Of a stretch of DNA of 64,000 nt, positions 61,235 through 64,000 are shown one piece after another. This DNA comes from Apostichopus californicus. Taxonomy: Eukaryota > Echinodermata > Holothuroidea > Aspidochirotida > Stichopodidae. Position numbers and translations under genes: made by a program. The stretch lies in assembly GCA_020650975.1 (NCBI GenBank), contig JAIPMN010016776.1, positions 1 through 64,000 of the forward strand, written 5' to 3'. Numbering within the stretch: position 1 is the first letter of the stretch; each line of letters starts with the position of its first letter. The notes below the pieces were generated by a model, which was not told the origin of the DNA, did not search any database, and worked only from the letters and a program-made list of their open reading frames with translations.

Positions 61235-61565
61235 GCTAAATCCTTACATGTACAACAGAATGTTGTATACTTCACACACCACTCCTACAGCAAATTTACA
61301 CCCCTCAAAGCAGAACGTTGTACTTCACACTAGCCATATGTACAGCTAAATCCTAACACCCCTCACAACAGAATGTTGTACTGTACTTCACAATGCCCCT
61401 ACAGCTAGTTCCTTACACCCCTCAAAGCAGTATGTTGTACTTCAAACTAGCCCTATGTACAGCTAAATCCTTACACCCCTCAAAGCAGAATGTTGTACTT
61501 CACAATACCCCTACAGCTCAATCCTTACACCCCTCAAAGCAGAATGTTGTACTTTACACTACTGT
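61235..61565. repeat. ~54-bp minisatellite
   Basis: Five or six units with ACCCCTCAAAGCAGAATGTT, GTACTTCACAATACCCCTAC and AGCTAAATCCTT. Confidence 0.93.
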
Positions 61566-61984
61566 AGGTATCAATCTCAGTAATGTACAATATTTACTCC
61601 TATCTATAAGGAACGTGTGGATATCAATCTTGTTCAAATTCCTTTTTCCCTCCTTTGTCAGGTTTATCATGATTTACAGCTCACTCTGCGTGTAAGTACT
61701 CTTCACAACTCCTCCACAAATGGAAGCAACTAAGGATACATTATACCAACATGACCCATTACTGACATCCTTAGTGGTCACTGGACATGACAAAGTTCAC
61801 CCAAAAGAAGACAATATTTACACAAGTACAGTATTTTCTTTCTTACATCAAATCAACACACTGTCACTGAATTATATGAGCTTTACTGAAAGTCGACAGG
61901 TTGGCTTTTATTACAGAACCCCTCAACCCCCTCCCCCGACCCACTCCTCTCTTTGGTAATCCTTTGGGAACTTAGATGATTTCA

Positions 61985-62205
61985 AGTTGTATGCGTGAGT
62001 AAACACTGTGTGAGTACATGTGTAATACACACTGTGTGAGTATGTGTAATACACACTGTGTGAGTACATGTGTAAACACACTGTGTGAGTATGTGTAATA
62101 CACACTGTGTGAGTACATCTGTAGTACACACTGTGTGAGTACATGTGTAGTACACACTGTGTGAGTACATGTGTAATACACACTGTGTGAGTACATGTGT
62201 GTATC
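61985..62205. repeat. ~25-bp minisatellite
   Basis: Nine units of ACACTGTGTGAGTACATGTG plus TAATAC. Open frames in all minus-strand frames across it follow from the repeat. Confidence 0.95.
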
Positions 62206-63089
62206 ATGCAGAGACCAGTACATCAGCTTCTGATCATAGCTGTACAGCATGCATCTCAAGCTATTCCTTCACAATCATTATTCAACACCAGATACCTGGG
62301 GGTGATGTTGTCAGAGTTATCAAAACATCCATTAACAGCACATATCTGATGTTATAAGAGCCCTTGGGAGAGAGAGTAAAGAAACAAGGTCATTGTTACA
62401 GGAGTTTGTTGAAGACTGACAACTAAAGCTGCATAATAACTAAAACTGTTTGTTCTGGAAAATGGCTTCTGGGGTAATATTACATCAAGGAAAGGTGATA
62501 ATTGCAGGAAATGTTAAGGTGGAACCCCCTGGAGTATGAAATTTACTGGTAACAGGGAGTTGAATAACCACAGATTTCTTCTGGAATAGTATGTAGAGTA
62601 TACTAATAACAGGGAATATTTTAGTGTTCACATTTTGTGCAGCAGCTTTGAAGGCTCTGTGTGTTGTTATCTATAGGTCCTGTAACTGTGAACACAAAGT
62701 TCTGAGCATTTGTACATGTGTAGCAAATGTGCCCATCTTCTATCTATATGGCCTTTTGCGATGTGATACTGGATACATTATTCCCTGAGTACACATGATG
62801 TGCACAGACCCACAAATACAATGGGGTTACCAGGACAACCATAGTACTGAAAATTAACCAAGGATACATGCATGCTGGGAAGTGTGACGTGGACCTGTAA
62901 GTTGGTCATAGACGTTGCAGTATGTTCAGCATTTTTCAAACATTTGTATGGGCCAACTAAAATGGATCTGAATGGAACTTTATAAAAGTTGAAGGTTTAC
63001 AGTCTTGTTCAAGGCCAGGCCCTCTCACACGACTTCACAACTTAATCCCTGGTCATTGGTAACTAATTGTCACACCCATACACCAAAGT

Positions 63090-63360
63090 GCGCACAATTC
63101 AATCGTTCTCTCCTGGGGCACCACAGTGCACCACATCCACGAGTCCGCCGGGAGACTTCCCATAGGGTGCAGCCACAAACTGGGGCACACAACTTTATTT
63201 ACGGAGCTACTTCGCACATGTCTCAATTTATACACCTGGGTGAAGAGAGGCAATGGAGATAAAGTGCCTTGCCCAAGGACACAACGCTTGCAATGATCTG
63301 GCCAGGACTGGAACCTGCAATCCTTAGATCCCAATTAAGTCCACCTAACTCTTTAAAGCA
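63090..63360 (+). repeat. Dispersed repeat sharing CACCTGGGTGAAGAGAGGC, copy 2
   Basis: Contains TTTATACACCTGGGTGAAGA, GATAAAGTGCCTTGCCCAAG and a box-B-like GACTGGAACCTGCAATCC. The GC content is higher than its flanks. Similar sequence is common in marine invertebrate SINEs by my recollection. The family was not determined. Confidence 0.55.
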
Positions 63361-64000
63361 TATGTTTTTACAGGTAATTAATATTATGGGAGTGAATCTC
63401 AGATAGAGCTGATTTATAGCATTTATAGGATCATATCGTCTATTAGAAAGTTTAGTTTGATGGATAGGTCATCAAATTTGGAAAGGGGGAAAGACAAAAA
63501 CACACATAATTAATCGCATATATTATGCAAATTAGGCTGCCATTTTGTTTTTCAGGATTTTGTAGGAAAATGCCTAAAAACCCACACAATTCAGTAAACT
63601 TGGTTCCAAATAGATGAAAAAACATCTCCTGGAGATTCCATTTCTAATGAGAACAACATTCATACAATACCTTGAGGAATGAGAGCTTGGCTTGGCCACT
63701 TGGCAACAACGCCCCCTTGACCACAATAACCACATGCAAGGCTGCACATTAATGTAAGGCATGGGAGCTGAGAACAACTTCACTATAGCCTGGTATACAA
63801 ATATATACCTAGAGCACTTATTAATGCAATATATACTGTAGCTACAGTAAAAAGAACAAATTCACAAAATAATTGTGCCAGTGGTTTACAATGTGATATC
63901 ATAATGATCAAGATTCCTTGAAAATGACTGCGTGAAGTATTTGATATCTTCTTGTAAGTTTTGAATAATAAAGAAAGGTTTCTTCGACTCAAGGTGACAT

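Larger units (their letters stand above)
56781..64000. other. Upstream intron (5' part of the laminin gene), no exon found
   Basis: The exon before 55701 should encode the LN part with a D-G-T-E-R-W-W-Q-like motif. I did not find it on the minus strand up to 64000, so this stretch is taken as intron, or intron plus 5' flank. It holds a LINE-type 3' end, two copies of a GGGTGAAGAGAGGCAATGG repeat and two minisatellites. A palindromic GACCCGCATTTCGCGGGTTG occurs at 58390. Confidence 0.6.

Noticed and set aside
61923-62259. Three overlapping minus-strand frames rich in Cys, His and Tyr
   Set aside because: Produced by the 25-bp array; all frames open together, which real genes do not do.

Overview
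The window is eukaryotic and almost certainly from a marine invertebrate deuterostome. It is AT-rich, has short coding exons in long introns, and is full of minisatellites, C-runs, tRNA-derived SINEs, LINE tails ending in GCGCTATATAA-type sequence and MITEs. An echinoderm, perhaps a sea cucumber, fits best, but the species is an inference.

One protein-coding gene fills the window on the minus strand: a laminin alpha chain of the alpha-5 (LAMA5, invertebrate alpha-3/5) type. I traced 46 consecutive coding exons from 55937 down to 1250, about 6418 coding bases and 2139 codons. Every junction has AG acceptor and GT donor bases and matching codon phase, and I found no stop or frameshift. Both ends lie outside the window. 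The signal peptide and first part of the LN domain are upstream of 64000 (intron of at least 8 kb). Most of the coiled coil and the C-terminal LG domains are below position 1.

Domain order in the transcript is: LN (55.9-50.1 kb); LE1 to LE11 (50.1-31.5 kb); the large alpha-5-type domain IVb (30.8-18.7 kb); LE12 to LE16a (18.7-15.0 kb); laminin IV type A, L4 (14.8-11.4 kb); LE16b to LE22 (11.4-6.0 kb); and the start of the coiled coil with its Cys-Asp-Asp-Cys motif (4.6-1.25 kb). This matches the vertebrate alpha-5 layout domain for domain as I remember it.

The introns hold about 25 tandem arrays (by hand estimate 10-11 kb), a hAT-type MITE with a perfect 8-bp target duplication, an inverted pair of 0.4-kb MITE-like repeats, a second MITE-like element, two tRNA-derived SINEs and several LINE 3' ends. 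The most unusual pattern is that many tandem duplications include an exon edge with its splice site, so real donors or acceptors sit beside several decoy copies. I saw no second gene, no structural RNA gene, no CRISPR array and no virus-like element. I found no new biological system beyond this exon-edge duplication pattern and a few repeat families.
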